64,000 nt of DNA, taken from assembly GCF_019933235.1 (NCBI RefSeq), contig NZ_CP082945.1:1302001-1366000 (forward strand). Reading direction: 5' to 3'. Under the pieces are notes generated by a model, which did not search any database, had not been told where the DNA came from, and saw nothing but the letters and a program-made list of their open reading frames with translations. Shown piece by piece: positions 25,119-33,521 of the stretch (its first letter is position 1; the number at the start of each line of letters is the position of its first letter). Source of the DNA: Streptomyces angustmyceticus. GTDB lineage: Bacteria > Actinomycetota > Actinomycetes > Streptomycetales > Streptomycetaceae. A program made the position numbers and the translations under genes.

Positions 25119-25568
25119 TCAACGACCGCCCGCGGGCGTCTGGTGGCGCGCGGGGGTGGAGAGGTACGGCCGGACGCTCTTGACCAGCATCGACATCTCG
25201 TAGCCCAGCACCGCCACATCGGCCTCGCGGCCGGCGAGCACGGCCAGGCACGCGCCCGATCCGGCCGTGGAGACGAACAGGAAGGTGGACTCCAGCTCGA
25301 CGACCACCTGGAGCACGTCGTCGCCGTCCCCGAAGCGCACACCGGCGCTGCGGGCGAGGGAGTAGAGGCCGGAGGACAGGGCGGCCATGTGGTCGGCGCT
25401 GTCGGGGTCGAAGCCGTGGGCGGCCTTGACCAGGCCGTCCGAGGACAGCAGCAGCGCGCTCCGGGCGTGCGGGACCCGCTGGACGAGTCCGGTCAGCAGC
25501 CAGGACAGGTCGGTGTGCTGACTTCCCTGCAGCTGCGAATGCGCCTGCGCACGCACATCACTCACCAT
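25119..25568 (-). CDS. cvnB: CvnB, roadblock/LC7 protein
   Basis: 149 residues from the ATG at 25568. The roadblock/LC7 fold is recognisable in LSWLLTGLVQRVPHARSALLLSSDGL, the AALSSGLYSLARSAG helix and FLFVSTAGSGACLAVLAG. These proteins pair with Ras-like GTPases as regulators; CvnB is the known partner of CvnD. The start overlaps the CvnA stop by 11 bases; a further in-frame start at 25616 would add 16 residues inside CvnA. Confidence 0.92.
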   Translation of the reverse strand: MVSDVRAQAHSQLQGSQHTDLSWLLTGLVQRVPHARSALLLSSDGLVKAAHGFDPDSADHMAALSSGLYSLARSAGVRFGDGDDVLQVVVELESTFLFVSTAGSGACLAVLAGREADVAVLGYEMSMLVKSVRPYLSTPARHQTPAGGR

Positions 25569-27657
25569 GGTTGCGGTCGTCTCCTCGGGGGCGGGCCATC
25601 GTGGCGTCGTGGTCACGGTCGTAGAGCAGGTCGTTGCTTGCCGGGCCGCTGGTGCCGCCGCCCTGGGCAGAGGTGGTGCCGTCGCCGCCGGCGATGCCGT
25701 CGGCGTAGGTGTCGTCGGCGAGGCTGAAGCCGCGCCGGAAGGCGGCCATCAGGCCGGGGTCGTGCTCGGGCTCCGGGCCCGTACGGGGTGCCGTGGACGG
25801 CAGGACGGGGTCGCCGCGCAGCTCGGGGACGAGGTGCGTCTGCTTGCGCCGCCGGGGCAGCCGCGGGCGGGCGCTGTTGTCCACGACCGGCGGCGCGGGC
25901 GGGAGCACGACCGGGCCGGGGTCGGCGGGAGCGGCGCCGGAGGTGTGGGCCCCGGGCAACTGCGGTTCGGACATCCGGACTTCGGGGGTGTAGACGCCCG
26001 AGGCGCGGACCAGCCGGCGACGCGCGGCGCCCGACGCGGCATCGCTGTCCGCGGGCGCGGGGCGCGGGGCCGGGACCGCGGAGGGCTCCGGGAGCGGCCG
26101 GTCGCCGTAGCCGAGCGGTGCCCGGTCGAGCGCGTGATCGGGAGCGGGCGCGGGGGCGGGAATCGCCACCGTCGGGCGGTCGGGCCCCGGACCGGTTTCG
26201 TGGTGGTCGTGGCGTTCCGCGCGGTCGTGGTGCCGGTGGTGGTCGGGGTGCCCGTACCGTTCCGCCGGGTCGTCGACGAAGCCGCCGCCGTACGCCCCGT
26301 CGTGCTCGCGCGCGGGGTCGGTGTCCGGTGAGGTGGCGGACGGCGTCTCCGTTCCTTCCGCGTCCCCGTCGGCCGGCTCCTCGCCGAGCAGCTCCTGGGG
26401 CACGATCAGTACGGCCTGCACGCCGCCGTAGATGTTGCTCTGCAGCCGGACCACGATGCCGTGCCTGCGGGCGAGCGAGGAGACCACGAAGAGCCCGATC
26501 CGGCCGTCGCTCAACAGCTCGGCGACATCGACGTGTTCGGGGTCGGCCAGCAGGGCGTTCATCCGGTTCTGCTCGTCCGCCGACATGCCCAGGCCGCGGT
26601 CCTCGACCTCGACGGCCAGGCCGGCGGTGACGAGCTGGGCGCGCAGCAGGACGGGGGTCTGCGGGGCGGAGTAGATCGAGGCGTTCTCGACGAGTTCGGC
26701 GAGCAGGTGGATGACGTCGGCGACGGCATGCCCGTGCAGGGTGCCCTCGATCGGCGGCACCAGCTTGATCCTCGGGTACTGCTCGACCTCGGCGATCGAG
26801 GAGCGCAGCACCTCGGTCATGGACACCGGACGGCTCCACTGGCGGCGGGAGATGGCGCCGCCGAGCACGGCGAGGTTCTCCGCGTGCCGGCGGATCCGGG
26901 TGGCCAGGTGATCGACGTGGAACAGGCCCTTGAGCAGGTCCGGGTCCTCGACCTGGTTCTCCAGCTCGTCCAGCAGCTCGATCTCGCGGTGCACCAGGGA
27001 CTGCAGGCGGCGGGCGAGGTTCACGAAGACCTCGACCTTCTGCTCGCTGCCGCTGGCGTTGCTGCGGGCGATGGCGACCGCGTCGATGACCGCGGACTCG
27101 GCGGCCCGGCCCGCGGCGGCCACCTCGTGGGCGAGCAGGTCGAGGGTGTCGCCGACGGGCGCGACGCCCTGTTCGGGCTCGCGGCGCTGGATCCACTCGC
27201 CCTGCCGCACCCGGTCCAGCAGGTCGTACAGGTCGGACTGGCTGCGCGCGCAGACCTGACGCAGCCGGGCGTAGCGGGCGACGGCGGCGCGGGCCTCGGC
27301 GTTCGCGGCGGCGCTCGCGGTGAGCACGATGACGCAGATCAGGGCGAGGCCGCCGCACAGCACCACCCACTCGCGCCCGGTGATCCGGGCGCCGCCGGCC
27401 TGTACGACGAAGGCGGCGACGGCCGTGCAGATGACGGCGACGAGGAGGCAGGGGACGGCGGCGAGCCTGACCAGGCGGGCCCGTATCGCCGAGTCGGCCA
27501 CCGACTCGGGGAACGAGGCCCGGCCGTGCCGTCCGCCCTCACGCTCCCGCCGCCGGGCGGGAGGGGGGACGGCGGCGGCCCCGGGGGAACCCTGGAGCCC
27601 CGGGGATCTCTGAGCCTCCTGGGAGGTCTGGGTCCCCTGGGGGAATGCGGTAGGCAT
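25558..27657 (-). CDS. cvnA: CvnA, conservon histidine-kinase-like sensor
   Basis: About 699 residues. Two membrane helices (about 65-87 and 96-117), then a coiled helical segment with RRLQSLVHREIELLDELENQVEDPDLLKGLFHVDHL and an HATPase_c domain (N-box VIHLLAELVENASIYS, G1 VEDRGLGM, G2 DGRIGLFVVSSLARRH). From about residue 430 a long disordered Pro/Ala/Asp-rich tail follows, with a His-rich block at about 477-495 (ten His in 20 residues), possibly metal-binding. It should be the membrane sensor of the conservon. The ATG at 27657 follows GGAGGGCG. The five-gene operon runs cvnA-B-C-D-GAF. Confidence 0.92.
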   Translation of the reverse strand: MPTAFPQGTQTSQEAQRSPGLQGSPGAAAVPPPARRREREGGRHGRASFPESVADSAIRARLVRLAAVPCLLVAVICTAVAAFVVQAGGARITGREWVVLCGGLALICVIVLTASAAANAEARAAVARYARLRQVCARSQSDLYDLLDRVRQGEWIQRREPEQGVAPVGDTLDLLAHEVAAAGRAAESAVIDAVAIARSNASGSEQKVEVFVNLARRLQSLVHREIELLDELENQVEDPDLLKGLFHVDHLATRIRRHAENLAVLGGAISRRQWSRPVSMTEVLRSSIAEVEQYPRIKLVPPIEGTLHGHAVADVIHLLAELVENASIYSAPQTPVLLRAQLVTAGLAVEVEDRGLGMSADEQNRMNALLADPEHVDVAELLSDGRIGLFVVSSLARRHGIVVRLQSNIYGGVQAVLIVPQELLGEEPADGDAEGTETPSATSPDTDPAREHDGAYGGGFVDDPAERYGHPDHHRHHDRAERHDHHETGPGPDRPTVAIPAPAPAPDHALDRAPLGYGDRPLPEPSAVPAPRPAPADSDAASGAARRRLVRASGVYTPEVRMSEPQLPGAHTSGAAPADPGPVVLPPAPPVVDNSARPRLPRRRKQTHLVPELRGDPVLPSTAPRTGPEPEHDPGLMAAFRRGFSLADDTYADGIAGGDGTTSAQGGGTSGPASNDLLYDRDHDATMARPRGDDRNHGE

Positions 27658-27974
27658 CGGCGCCCTCCGGATCGGCCGTTGGCAGTTCACGGAGCACGCA
27701 CGCTAGTTGTTGCACAGGTGGTGTTCGGACCCACTTCGGGGTTTCGCTACCCCTCGCCACCTCCCTGGGAGGGCGCCACCCGCACGCCAGTGCGACCCGA
27801 TCCGAACTCGCGTTCATGGAGAGCGAGTTGGGGGCGCACGGGGGAACTTCCCCCGACCGTCACGGACGGCGCTCGCAGGCACGACGCAGCGCTGGGACCC
27901 ACCAGTCCGCCCCTGCGCGAGCGCGGCGTGCCCACGGCGCACCACCACGGCCCGCCACCGCCCGGCGCGCGCCC
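27658..27974. other. intergenic region upstream of cvnA
   Basis: There is no convincing gene; the weak frames have poor codon bias. The conservon promoter must lie at about 27660-27760. A 15-bp palindrome, GGGGGAACTTCCCCC (27840-27854), is a possible operator or a short hairpin. No clear terminator for the metallo-hydrolase gene (stop at 27975) is seen beyond this. Confidence 0.5.
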
Positions 27975-29150
27975 TCAGCGGTCCGCGACGAGGTCCACGT
28001 CGGTCGGGGAGACCGCCGGCGGCCAGGCGGGCCAGCCGTGGACGGGCGGCACGGCGATCGCCCGCCACCACGGGTAGACCGCCGGGAGGTCGGCGGGCTC
28101 GAACGGTTCGCCGGGCCGCGGGTGGGCACTGGTGACCCCGGCCTTCCGGGCGGCGGTCAGGGTCCACTCGGCGGGCTCCGCCCACGGGTGCGGGGCGAGG
28201 TTGAACGTGCCCCAGTGGATCGGCAGCAGCACCCCGCCGCCCTTCGCGCCCTGGAGGTCGCGGTGGGACCGGACCCCCTGCTCGGGGTCCATGTGGATGT
28301 CCGGCCAGAAGTCGCTGTACGCGCCGATCTGGATCATCGTCGCGTCGAACGGGCCGTGCGCCGCGCCGATCTCCGCGAAGCCGGAGAAGTAGCCGGTGTC
28401 GCCGCTGTGGAAGATCCGGTGCTCGGGTCCGGCGACGACCCAGGAGGCCCACAGGGTGTGCTGCGGGCCGCGCAGGCCGCGGCCGCAGAAGTGCTGTGCG
28501 GGGGTGGCGGTGAGCGTCAGGCCGCCGACGCGGGTGGACTCGTGCCAGTCGAGTTCGGTGATCCGCTCCGCGGGCACACCCCAGAACTCCAGATTGGCCC
28601 CGACGCCGAGCGGCACCACGAAGGCGGCGCCGGTACCGGTCAGGCTCTGGACCGTCGCCATGTCGAGGTGGTCGTAGTGGTCGTGCGAGATCACCACGGC
28701 ATCGACCGGCTCCAGCTCGTCCAGCGCGATGGGGACCGGGTGCATCCGCTTGGGCCCGGCCCAGGTGAACGGCGAACAGCGCTCGCCCCAGACCGGGTCG
28801 AAGAGCACCCGCTGCCCGTCCATCTCGGCCAGGACGCTCGAATGCCCCATCCAGGTGAGCCGCAGCCCCGAGGCGGGCGGCTCGGCGCCCTCCGCGGCGG
28901 TCGGGCGGTACACCGGGATCGGGCCGACCGGTGCACGGCGCAGCCGGCCCTCCCGGCTCAGCTGGGTGCGCATCATCGGCAGCGCGGAGCCGTGGAGCAG
29001 CTGCCTGGTCTCCGCCGGATTGCGGAACTGGCCGTCCACGAACTGCGGCGACCTGCGCATCCTGGCCAGCCGCTCCCCAGTGGGCACGGCGCCGAAGGCC
29101 GCGGGCCGCAGCGCGGAGAGTCGAGTGCGACGGGGTCTGGAACCGGTCAC
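27975..29150 (-). CDS. metallo-beta-lactamase-fold hydrolase (NAPE-PLD/UlaG-like)
   Basis: 391 residues. Zinc motif SHDHYDHLD, then PAQHFCGRG, FHSGDTGYFSGF and a final PIHWGTFNLAPHPW give the full di-zinc set of the beta-lactamase_2 fold. N-terminal FRNP and LRLTWMGHSSVLAEMDG also match the NAPE-phospholipase D-like group, so a phospholipid-type or lactone substrate is plausible. No signal peptide is seen. The GTG at 29150 follows GGAGGTGCC exactly. It is a single gene separated from the FAD gene by two strong hairpins. Confidence 0.88.
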   Translation of the reverse strand: MTGSRPRRTRLSALRPAAFGAVPTGERLARMRRSPQFVDGQFRNPAETRQLLHGSALPMMRTQLSREGRLRRAPVGPIPVYRPTAAEGAEPPASGLRLTWMGHSSVLAEMDGQRVLFDPVWGERCSPFTWAGPKRMHPVPIALDELEPVDAVVISHDHYDHLDMATVQSLTGTGAAFVVPLGVGANLEFWGVPAERITELDWHESTRVGGLTLTATPAQHFCGRGLRGPQHTLWASWVVAGPEHRIFHSGDTGYFSGFAEIGAAHGPFDATMIQIGAYSDFWPDIHMDPEQGVRSHRDLQGAKGGGVLLPIHWGTFNLAPHPWAEPAEWTLTAARKAGVTSAHPRPGEPFEPADLPAVYPWWRAIAVPPVHGWPAWPPAVSPTDVDLVADR

Positions 29151-29338
29151 GGCACCTCCATGGTCGGGGCAGTCGCGAAGTGAACGGACCGCGCGGGCGG
29201 CGGGTTCCGGTACGCCGCGCCACACGGTGCCGCCGTACGGTTTCCGCACCACGACACCCGGACACTCCACACCATCACCCGCAGACACAAACGGCGCGAC
29301 CGGCCGCGGCATTCCGGAGTAAGGGTGTGACCCGCGCC

Positions 29339-29369
29339 GCCGGCCTGCCGCGGAGTCCGGCAGGCCGGC
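29339..29369 (-). terminator. hairpin downstream of the FAD gene
   Basis: A perfect 12-bp stem, GCCGGCCTGCCG at 29339-29350 with 29358-29369, encloses the 7-base loop CGGAGTC. It lies about 90 bases beyond the FAD gene stop. Confidence 0.6.
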
Positions 29370-29389
29370 AACCCGGACGCGTCCATCGG

Positions 29390-29444
29390 GGCGGCGGCCG
29401 GCCACGGGGCGAGCCCTCCTTGCCGGGCTCCGCCGGCCGCCGCC
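29390..29444 (-). terminator. nested hairpin right after the FAD gene
   Basis: Outer stem: 29390-29401 pairs with 29433-29444 (12 bp). Inner stem: GAGCCC 29411-29416 pairs with GGGCTC 29425-29430. The structure begins 14 bases after the stop at 29459. Confidence 0.6.
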
Positions 29445-29458
29445 GGGTCCGGGCGGGC

Positions 29459-30859
29459 TCACCGCCCTTCGACGGCGGGCGGACCGGGCAGGCCGGGGCG
29501 GCGGGGCAGGAAGACGGTGCGCAGGACGATCCGCGGGGCGAGGAGGCGGGCGGGCGGCGCGGTGAGGCAGAAGACGTCCCGGAAGGCCGCCCCGACGACG
29601 GGGTCGATGGCGGCACGGGCCGCGAGCCGGTCGAGGTACCAGGTGGTCAGCCGCTCCCCCGGGCCCGCCGTGGTGTCGGCGGGGCTCGCGTAGGGGCGGT
29701 CCGAGCCGACCGCGGCGAGCCAGGCGGGTTCCACGGAGCGGGCCACCGCACGCTGCGCCGCGGCGGTGGCCCCGGGGCGCAGCCCGCCGTCGGCGAGCGC
29801 GGTGCGCAGGGCCAGCGCGCCGAGTGCGGCGACCGACATGCCCTGTCCGTACACGGGGTTGAAGGTGCAGCCGGCGTCCCCCAGGACGAGGAACCCCTCG
29901 GGGAGGGCCCCGGGCCGCTCGTAGTGCCGGCGGCGGTTGCAGGTGTCGCGGAAGCCGTGCACCGGCGAGAGCGGTTCGGCGCGGGCCAGCAGTTCGTGGA
30001 CGTACGGGTCGCCGATGGTGGCGGTGAAGGCGGTGAACTCCGCCGCGTCCGTCGGCGGGTGGTGCCCGCGCACCCCGGACAGCGTCAGCAGCCACTTGCC
30101 GTCCTCGACCGGCACATACGCGGCGCCGCGCGGGCACTGTGGCCAGCCGGGCACGTTGACGCCCGCGTCGGGCGCGGTGGCCGGGTCCTTGGGGCGGTAC
30201 ATCCGGGTGGCGTACGCCAGGCCCGCGTCCACGGTCTCCTCCTGCGGCGCGGCCCGGCCGAGTGCGGTGAACCACTGGGGTGTGCGGGAACCCCGGCCCG
30301 AGGCGTCCACCACGAGCGCGGCCGGCAGCACCCGTTCGGCCCGTCCGCCCGGCCCGCCGTCCCGTGGCCGAATCCGTACCCCGGTCACCCGGCCGGCGTC
30401 CCCGGTCAGCCCGACGGCCTCGGTCGCCTCCAGGACCTCCACCCGGGTGGCCGAACCGGCGGCGGCCCGCAGCGCCTGCTCCCTGACCACCGCGTCCAGC
30501 ACCGGACGGGTGACGCTCAGCGTGCGGTGCCGGCGTTCGTCGAAGCGGCGCTGCCAGCCGGTGGGGGTGCGGGTGAGCAGATCGCGGGGCAGGTACAGGC
30601 TGCGTGCGCCGGCCCCGGTGAGCGCGGCGGCCGTGCCGGGCAGCAGTTCCTCCAGGGCGCGCTCGCCGCCGCTGAGGAGGATGTGCAGGTGGCGGGCCTG
30701 CGGGACGCCCTTGCGGAACGCCGGCTCCTGCGGGTAGCGGTCGCGTTCGACGACGGTGATCGTGTCGACCCGGCCGAGCAGGGCGGTGACGGCCAGCATC
30801 CCGGCCAGCCCGCCGCCGATGACGATCGCGGTGTGCCCGCCATCGGAGTGCGCTGCCAC
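29459..30859 (-). CDS. FAD-dependent monooxygenase/oxidoreductase (UbiH/halogenase-like)
   Basis: 466 residues. The N-terminal dinucleotide fold IVIGGGLAGMLAVTALLG starts near residue 10 with VERDRY as the Glu-binding strand end; VVDASGRGSRTPQWF is the central motif; GDAGCTFNPVYGQGMSVAALGALAL is the second FAD motif. It has the look of a flavin monooxygenase or flavin-dependent reductase acting on a hydrophobic substrate; no partner biosynthetic genes lie next to it, so the substrate is open. The GTG at 30859 has a GAGGGGCAC leader. It is transcribed alone, with terminator hairpins downstream. Confidence 0.85.
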   Translation of the reverse strand: MAAHSDGGHTAIVIGGGLAGMLAVTALLGRVDTITVVERDRYPQEPAFRKGVPQARHLHILLSGGERALEELLPGTAAALTGAGARSLYLPRDLLTRTPTGWQRRFDERRHRTLSVTRPVLDAVVREQALRAAAGSATRVEVLEATEAVGLTGDAGRVTGVRIRPRDGGPGGRAERVLPAALVVDASGRGSRTPQWFTALGRAAPQEETVDAGLAYATRMYRPKDPATAPDAGVNVPGWPQCPRGAAYVPVEDGKWLLTLSGVRGHHPPTDAAEFTAFTATIGDPYVHELLARAEPLSPVHGFRDTCNRRRHYERPGALPEGFLVLGDAGCTFNPVYGQGMSVAALGALALRTALADGGLRPGATAAAQRAVARSVEPAWLAAVGSDRPYASPADTTAGPGERLTTWYLDRLAARAAIDPVVGAAFRDVFCLTAPPARLLAPRIVLRTVFLPRRPGLPGPPAVEGR

Positions 30860-31290
30860 GTGCCCCTCGCTCCCCGGCGGCCCGCCCGGCCGCCGACGAT
30901 CGTTCGTCCCTGTTCCCGGACCCGCCCGCCCGCCGTCCCGGGGACCCGTACGCGTGCCCCGGTTCGCGCGCGCCGGGCTCCGGAACCCGATCACTGGCGG
31001 CCCTCAGGCTTCAGTGCCGTCACCGCCCCTGTCAACGGCCCTTTCCGCCAACCGGTGCACGGGGGCATCCCGGCAGTCCCAGGGATCGCGGCTCCCCGCC
31101 GGCTCCTCACCGGCCACGGATCACCGGCGCGGCTTCTTGCGGTCCCTTTGTTCCCTCGCGTCACCGGAGTCCCTGACATCCCGTGATGAGCCGGGCGTGC
31201 GTCTAGACTCCCGGCAGCGGACGCTCGTCGTCCGCAAACGGTTCCACCAGCAGGGGATTCGTCTCACCAGCAAGGGATTCAGGGACGCTT
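30860..31290. other. divergent promoter region of the FAD and PfkB genes
   Basis: There is no gene. It must carry promoters in both directions. A TAGACT at 31203-31208 could be a -10 box for the kinase gene. A 16-bp direct repeat lies next to the kinase start (separate entry). The rest is G/C-rich without notable structure. Confidence 0.5.
31245..31280 (+). repeat. two direct 16-bp repeats before the PfkB gene
   Basis: CACCAGCAGGGGATTC at 31245-31260 and CACCAGCAAGGGATTC at 31265-31280 differ at one base and are spaced exactly 20 bases, two helical turns. They end ten bases before the GTG and probably lie in the 5' leader. Confidence 0.8.
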
Positions 31291-32304
31291 GTGACATTCC
31301 AGCAGGTTTCTGAGCCGTATGACGCATACGACGTACTCGTCGTCGGCGGGTCGGGCGTGGACACCATCGTGTCGGTCGGCGCGCTGCCCGTACCGCTCGC
31401 CGACTCCTATGCGGTCCCCCCTGTCCGGGAAGGGGCGGGGCACACCGGCACCGGCGTCGCGCTCGGCTGCGCGGCCCTCGGGCTCACCACGGGATTCGTG
31501 GACTTCCTCGGCGACGACCATCCGGGCAGCCTGGTCCGTGAGCGGCTGGCCGGCACCGGCGTCGACTTCCGGCCGCTGATCTCACCGCACGGCACCCGGC
31601 GGGCCGTCAACCTCGTGGCGGCCGACGGCCGTCGGATGTCGTTCTACGACGGCCGTGACCCGGCCGATCTGCGGATGCCGCCCGAGCACTACCTCCCGCC
31701 ACTGCGCCGCGCCCGGCACGTCCATCTGTCGATCATGCACTTCGCCCGTTTCCTCTACGACGACATCGAGGCCCTGGGCATCCCCGTCTCGACGGATCTG
31801 CACGACTGGGACGGGCTGACCGACCATCACCGGGAGTTCGCGCTCCGCTCGGACCTGGTGTTCCTCAGCACGGCCGGGGCGGGCGAGCGGATCGGCTCCG
31901 TCATGCGGGAGATCCTGCACGAGGGACGCGCCCAGGCGGTGATCGCGACGGCCGGGGCGGGCGGCGCCTACCTCCTGACCACCGAGGACCGCACCCCGCG
32001 CCTGGTACCGCCCGCGGTCCCGCCCGGCCCCGTCGTGGACAGCAACGGCGCCGGCGACGCCTTCACCTGCGGGTTCCTCTACGGCCGGCTGGCGGGCCGG
32101 GATCTCGACGAGTGCGCGCGCCTGGGCGCCGTGGCGGGAGCGTACGCCTGCACCTCGCCGGGCACCCACACCCGCCTCGCCGGACCGGAGGACCTGCGCC
32201 CGGCCCGCACCGCCCCGTCGGCGGCCGGTGCCACCGCTCCGCCCGCCGACGGCCCGCGGCCGGCGGGTCCGCCGGACGCCCGGGTCTCCCCCGCGGGCGC
32301 GTAG
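31291..32304 (+). CDS. PfkB-family carbohydrate kinase
   Basis: 337 residues of the ribokinase/PfkB fold. The N-terminal VVGGSGVDTIVSVGALPV opening, GGTG-like GAGHTGTGVALGCAALGL and the C-terminal PfkB signature VVDSNGAGDAFTCGFLYGRL (with the catalytic Asp in GAGDAF) are all present. It phosphorylates a sugar or nucleoside with ATP in the cytosol; the sugar is not predictable. The last 45 residues are a disordered Pro/Ala tail. The GTG at 31291 follows AGGGACGCTT. It converges on the methyltransferase gene across a terminator. Confidence 0.88.
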   Translation: MTFQQVSEPYDAYDVLVVGGSGVDTIVSVGALPVPLADSYAVPPVREGAGHTGTGVALGCAALGLTTGFVDFLGDDHPGSLVRERLAGTGVDFRPLISPHGTRRAVNLVAADGRRMSFYDGRDPADLRMPPEHYLPPLRRARHVHLSIMHFARFLYDDIEALGIPVSTDLHDWDGLTDHHREFALRSDLVFLSTAGAGERIGSVMREILHEGRAQAVIATAGAGGAYLLTTEDRTPRLVPPAVPPGPVVDSNGAGDAFTCGFLYGRLAGRDLDECARLGAVAGAYACTSPGTHTRLAGPEDLRPARTAPSAAGATAPPADGPRPAGPPDARVSPAGA

Positions 32305-32311
32305 ATCCCGG

Positions 32312-32337
32312 CCGGCCGGGTCCACGGGCCCGGCCGG
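32312..32337. terminator. bidirectional terminator
   Basis: A perfect 9-bp stem, CCGGCCGGG at 32312-32320 with CCCGGCCGG at 32329-32337, lies in the 33-base gap between the convergent PfkB and methyltransferase genes. Confidence 0.65.
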
Positions 32338-33243
32338 TCAGTCCTTGCGGCCGACCCCGCCGTAGAAGATGGTGTTGTTGAGTTCCCGCGCCCCGGGCAC
32401 CGCGCCGTCCGGGCGCCACAGCGGCACCCGCACCACTCCCGGCTCCAGCAGGGCGAACGGCCCGAAGAGCGGCTCGATTCCGGCCTTCGAGCGCAGGTTG
32501 AGGGAGGCGGTGGCGCTCTTGTAGACGTTCACGACGCCGTCGCGCGCCTGCTCGTCGGTGCGGCCCTCCGCATAGTCCTCGTAGGGCTCACCGGTCGCAT
32601 GCGACAGCACCAGATGGCTGCCGGCGGGGAGCGCCTCGGCCAGGGTGGCGATCAGGGCGGCGGGGTCCTCGTCGTCGCGGACGAAGTGGAGGACGGCGAC
32701 CAGCAGCAGCGCCACCGGCCGGTCGAAGTCGATCAGTTCCCGGACCGTGGGGTGGTCCAGCAGGGCCTTGGGGTCGCGGACGTCGCCGAGCACGAAGCCG
32801 GTGTGCTCGGTGTTGGTCAGCCGGGCCCCGGCGTGGGTGGCGACGATCGGGTCGTTGTCGACGTACACGACCCGGGTGTCGGGAGCGGTCTCCCGGGCCA
32901 CCTCATGGGTGTTGGGCGAGGTGGGGATGCCGGTGCCGATGTCGATGAACTGGCGGATGCCCCCGGCGGTCAGTGCGCGCACCGCCCGCCGCATGAAGGC
33001 GCGGTTGGCGCGGGCGCTCAGCCGGACCTGGGGGTGGACCTCGATGACGCGCTCCGCGGCCACCCGGTCGACCTCGTAGTTGTCCCAGCCGCCGAGGTAG
33101 TAGTCGTACATCCGGGCAGGGTGCGGCCGGCTGGTGTCGATCTCCTCGGCCGCGAAGCCCGAGGGCTCCGGGCCCTGGACGTACGGTCCGAAGTCCGGGA
33201 CCGCGTCGTCCGGCGTGCCCCCGGATATACCCTGCTCGCTCAT
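32338..33243 (-). CDS. SAM-dependent methyltransferase (DUF574 family)
   Basis: 301 residues of the DUF574 S-adenosylmethionine methyltransferase family, common in Streptomyces. Seen: PARMYDYYLGGWDNYEVDR, the SAM-binding IRQFIDIGTGIPTSPNTHEVA, VVYVDNDPIV and FVLGDVRDPKALLD. Its ATG overlaps the stop of the DUF397 gene by four bases, so it belongs to the whiJ-like operon. The substrate is unknown; the family is often linked to XRE-DUF5753/DUF397 regulator pairs. Confidence 0.9.
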   Translation of the reverse strand: MSEQGISGGTPDDAVPDFGPYVQGPEPSGFAAEEIDTSRPHPARMYDYYLGGWDNYEVDRVAAERVIEVHPQVRLSARANRAFMRRAVRALTAGGIRQFIDIGTGIPTSPNTHEVARETAPDTRVVYVDNDPIVATHAGARLTNTEHTGFVLGDVRDPKALLDHPTVRELIDFDRPVALLLVAVLHFVRDDEDPAALIATLAEALPAGSHLVLSHATGEPYEDYAEGRTDEQARDGVVNVYKSATASLNLRSKAGIEPLFGPFALLEPGVVRVPLWRPDGAVPGARELNNTIFYGGVGRKD

Positions 33244-33518
33244 GCCGTCCTCCGCTCGGTGCGCCGGCCCGGGGCCGCCGCGAGCAGGAAGTCGGCGTGG
33301 CCGGCCTTCGCGCCCTCGATGAAGCTCACCATCTCGTGGTGGGTGTAGATCAGCGCGGGGCCGTCCGGGTCGGTCGACTGGCGCAGCGCGATCCGGCCGT
33401 CGCCCAGCCGCATGGCCTCGACGCACTCCCCGCCGTTTCCGCCGCTCCACGGCTTGTGCCAGCCCTCAGTGCCCAGTTCCTTGGCGGGCATGCCGTTGTA
33501 GATGCGTATGCGATCCAT
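33240..33518 (-). CDS. DUF397 small protein
   Basis: 92 residues containing a DUF397 domain (WHKPWSGGNGGECVEAM then IALRQSTDPDGPALIYTHHEMVSFIEGAKAGHADFL). These small acidic proteins are usually encoded beside an XRE-DUF5753 regulator and are thought to bind it and change its activity, as in whiJ-type loci. The ATG at 33518 lies three bases after the regulator stop; the stop overlaps the methyltransferase start. Confidence 0.93.
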   Translation of the reverse strand: MDRIRIYNGMPAKELGTEGWHKPWSGGNGGECVEAMRLGDGRIALRQSTDPDGPALIYTHHEMVSFIEGAKAGHADFLLAAAPGRRTERRTA

Positions 33519-33521
33519 GGT

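Larger units (their letters stand above)
29151..29458. other. intergenic region with two hairpins
   Basis: It contains two strong inverted repeats (listed separately) beyond the FAD gene and, at 29151-29330, a less G/C-rich stretch likely holding the promoter of the metallo-hydrolase gene. No gene is visible. Confidence 0.55.

Noticed and set aside
27975..30275. Single 766-residue minus-strand protein covering the metallo-hydrolase and part of the FAD gene
   Set aside because: The upstream half is a shadow of the FAD gene; the GTG at 29150 has an ideal GGAGGTGCC leader and gives the normal family length.
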